Assembly (NCBI RefSeq): GCF_011320225.1
Contig: NZ_JAAOEN010000004.1
Location: forward strand, 508,671-572,670
Origin: Phytoactinopolyspora limicola
GTDB taxonomy: Bacteria > Actinomycetota > Actinomycetes > Jiangellales > Jiangellaceae
DNA: 64,000 bases
Reading direction: 5' to 3'
Shown: one piece after another, positions 63,921 to 64,000 of the stretch
Position numbering within the stretch: position 1 is the first letter of the stretch
How the letters are laid out: each line of letters begins with the position of its first letter
Translations under genes and position numbers: made by a program
The notes under the pieces: generated by a model
Seen by the model: the letters and a program-made list of their open reading frames with translations, nothing else
Databases searched by the model: none
What the model was told of the DNA's origin: nothing

Positions 63921-64000
63921 ATCCCCGGTGATCGTTGTTGGTTTTCGGCCCTCATCCCCGGTGATCGTCGCCGGTTTCGTGTCGCCATGGCGACACGAAA
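63921..64000. repeat. 33-bp GATC repeat and terminal palindrome, cut by the window edge
   Basis: ATCCCCGGTGATCG occurs at 63921 and again at 63954 (period 33). It is followed by a perfect 26-bp palindrome at 63975-64000 centred on GTGTCGCCATGGCGACAC. The same ingredients occur at 21305-21500 (33-bp period, GTCGC-TATG-GCGAC stem). An inverted second half probably continues past the window. Confidence 0.75.

Overview
The window is high-GC DNA from an actinobacterium. It is dense with ABC uptake operons, LacI, ROK and TetR regulators, lipoprotein binding proteins, F420/deazaflavin-type oxidoreductases and many GTG starts, and overlapping ATGA stop/start junctions are common. I could not fix the genus from sequence. 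The numerous GATC-containing palindromes between genes are striking and may be lineage-specific.

Layout. 1-761: 3' part of a glutaryl-CoA dehydrogenase gene. 762-1208: a nested 447-bp inverted repeat. 1211-12349: an operon with a copper amine oxidase, a complete dipeptide-type ABC importer, a P1 peptidase and a C45 peptidase/acyltransferase, divergent from a LacI regulator with a clear operator; it looks like uptake and breakdown of an amide- or amine-containing compound. 12635-16426: a deazaflavin-type oxidoreductase, two membrane proteins and a two-component system. 16597-24305: a Cfr-like 23S rRNA methyltransferase, an RraA-like protein, a UvrA-like double ATPase, argG with ARG boxes over its start, a frameshifted NRPS adenylation-domain remnant and mbtH. 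24492-31791: an ABC-2 exporter with its regulator, two TetR-linked DUF2867 genes, a quinone-oxidoreductase-like gene and a glycoside-hydrolase-like protein. 31860-34938: three coupled paralogous membrane proteins of unknown function. 35073-36230: a secreted glycerophosphodiester phosphodiesterase.

36530-44120: a sugar-type ABC importer interleaved with a ROK kinase, a YhfX-like PLP protein and a phosphotriesterase-like (Php) metalloenzyme, opposite a ROK repressor with an almost perfect operator. 44135-47443: an F420-type oxidoreductase, an MFS carrier and an HD/LuxR protein. 47576-59793: probably the most notable catabolic locus. It has three DUF4185 (GH183-type) proteins, one GH172-type enzyme, a MalEFG-type importer, a LacI regulator and a fucose-isomerase-family enzyme; together these match a D-arabinan degradation system ending in D-arabinose isomerisation. 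Near-identical LacI-type operators precede its transcription units. 59879-63776: an Fbp-type ABC importer.

A second theme is non-coding. At least four sequence families of inverted repeats occupy gene ends. They include an 86-bp perfect palindrome, a 72-bp near-perfect one with a different centre, a 33-bp GATC tandem family that also reaches the right edge of the window, and arrays of short hairpins carrying CCTCCTTA, the complement of a Shine-Dalgarno sequence.
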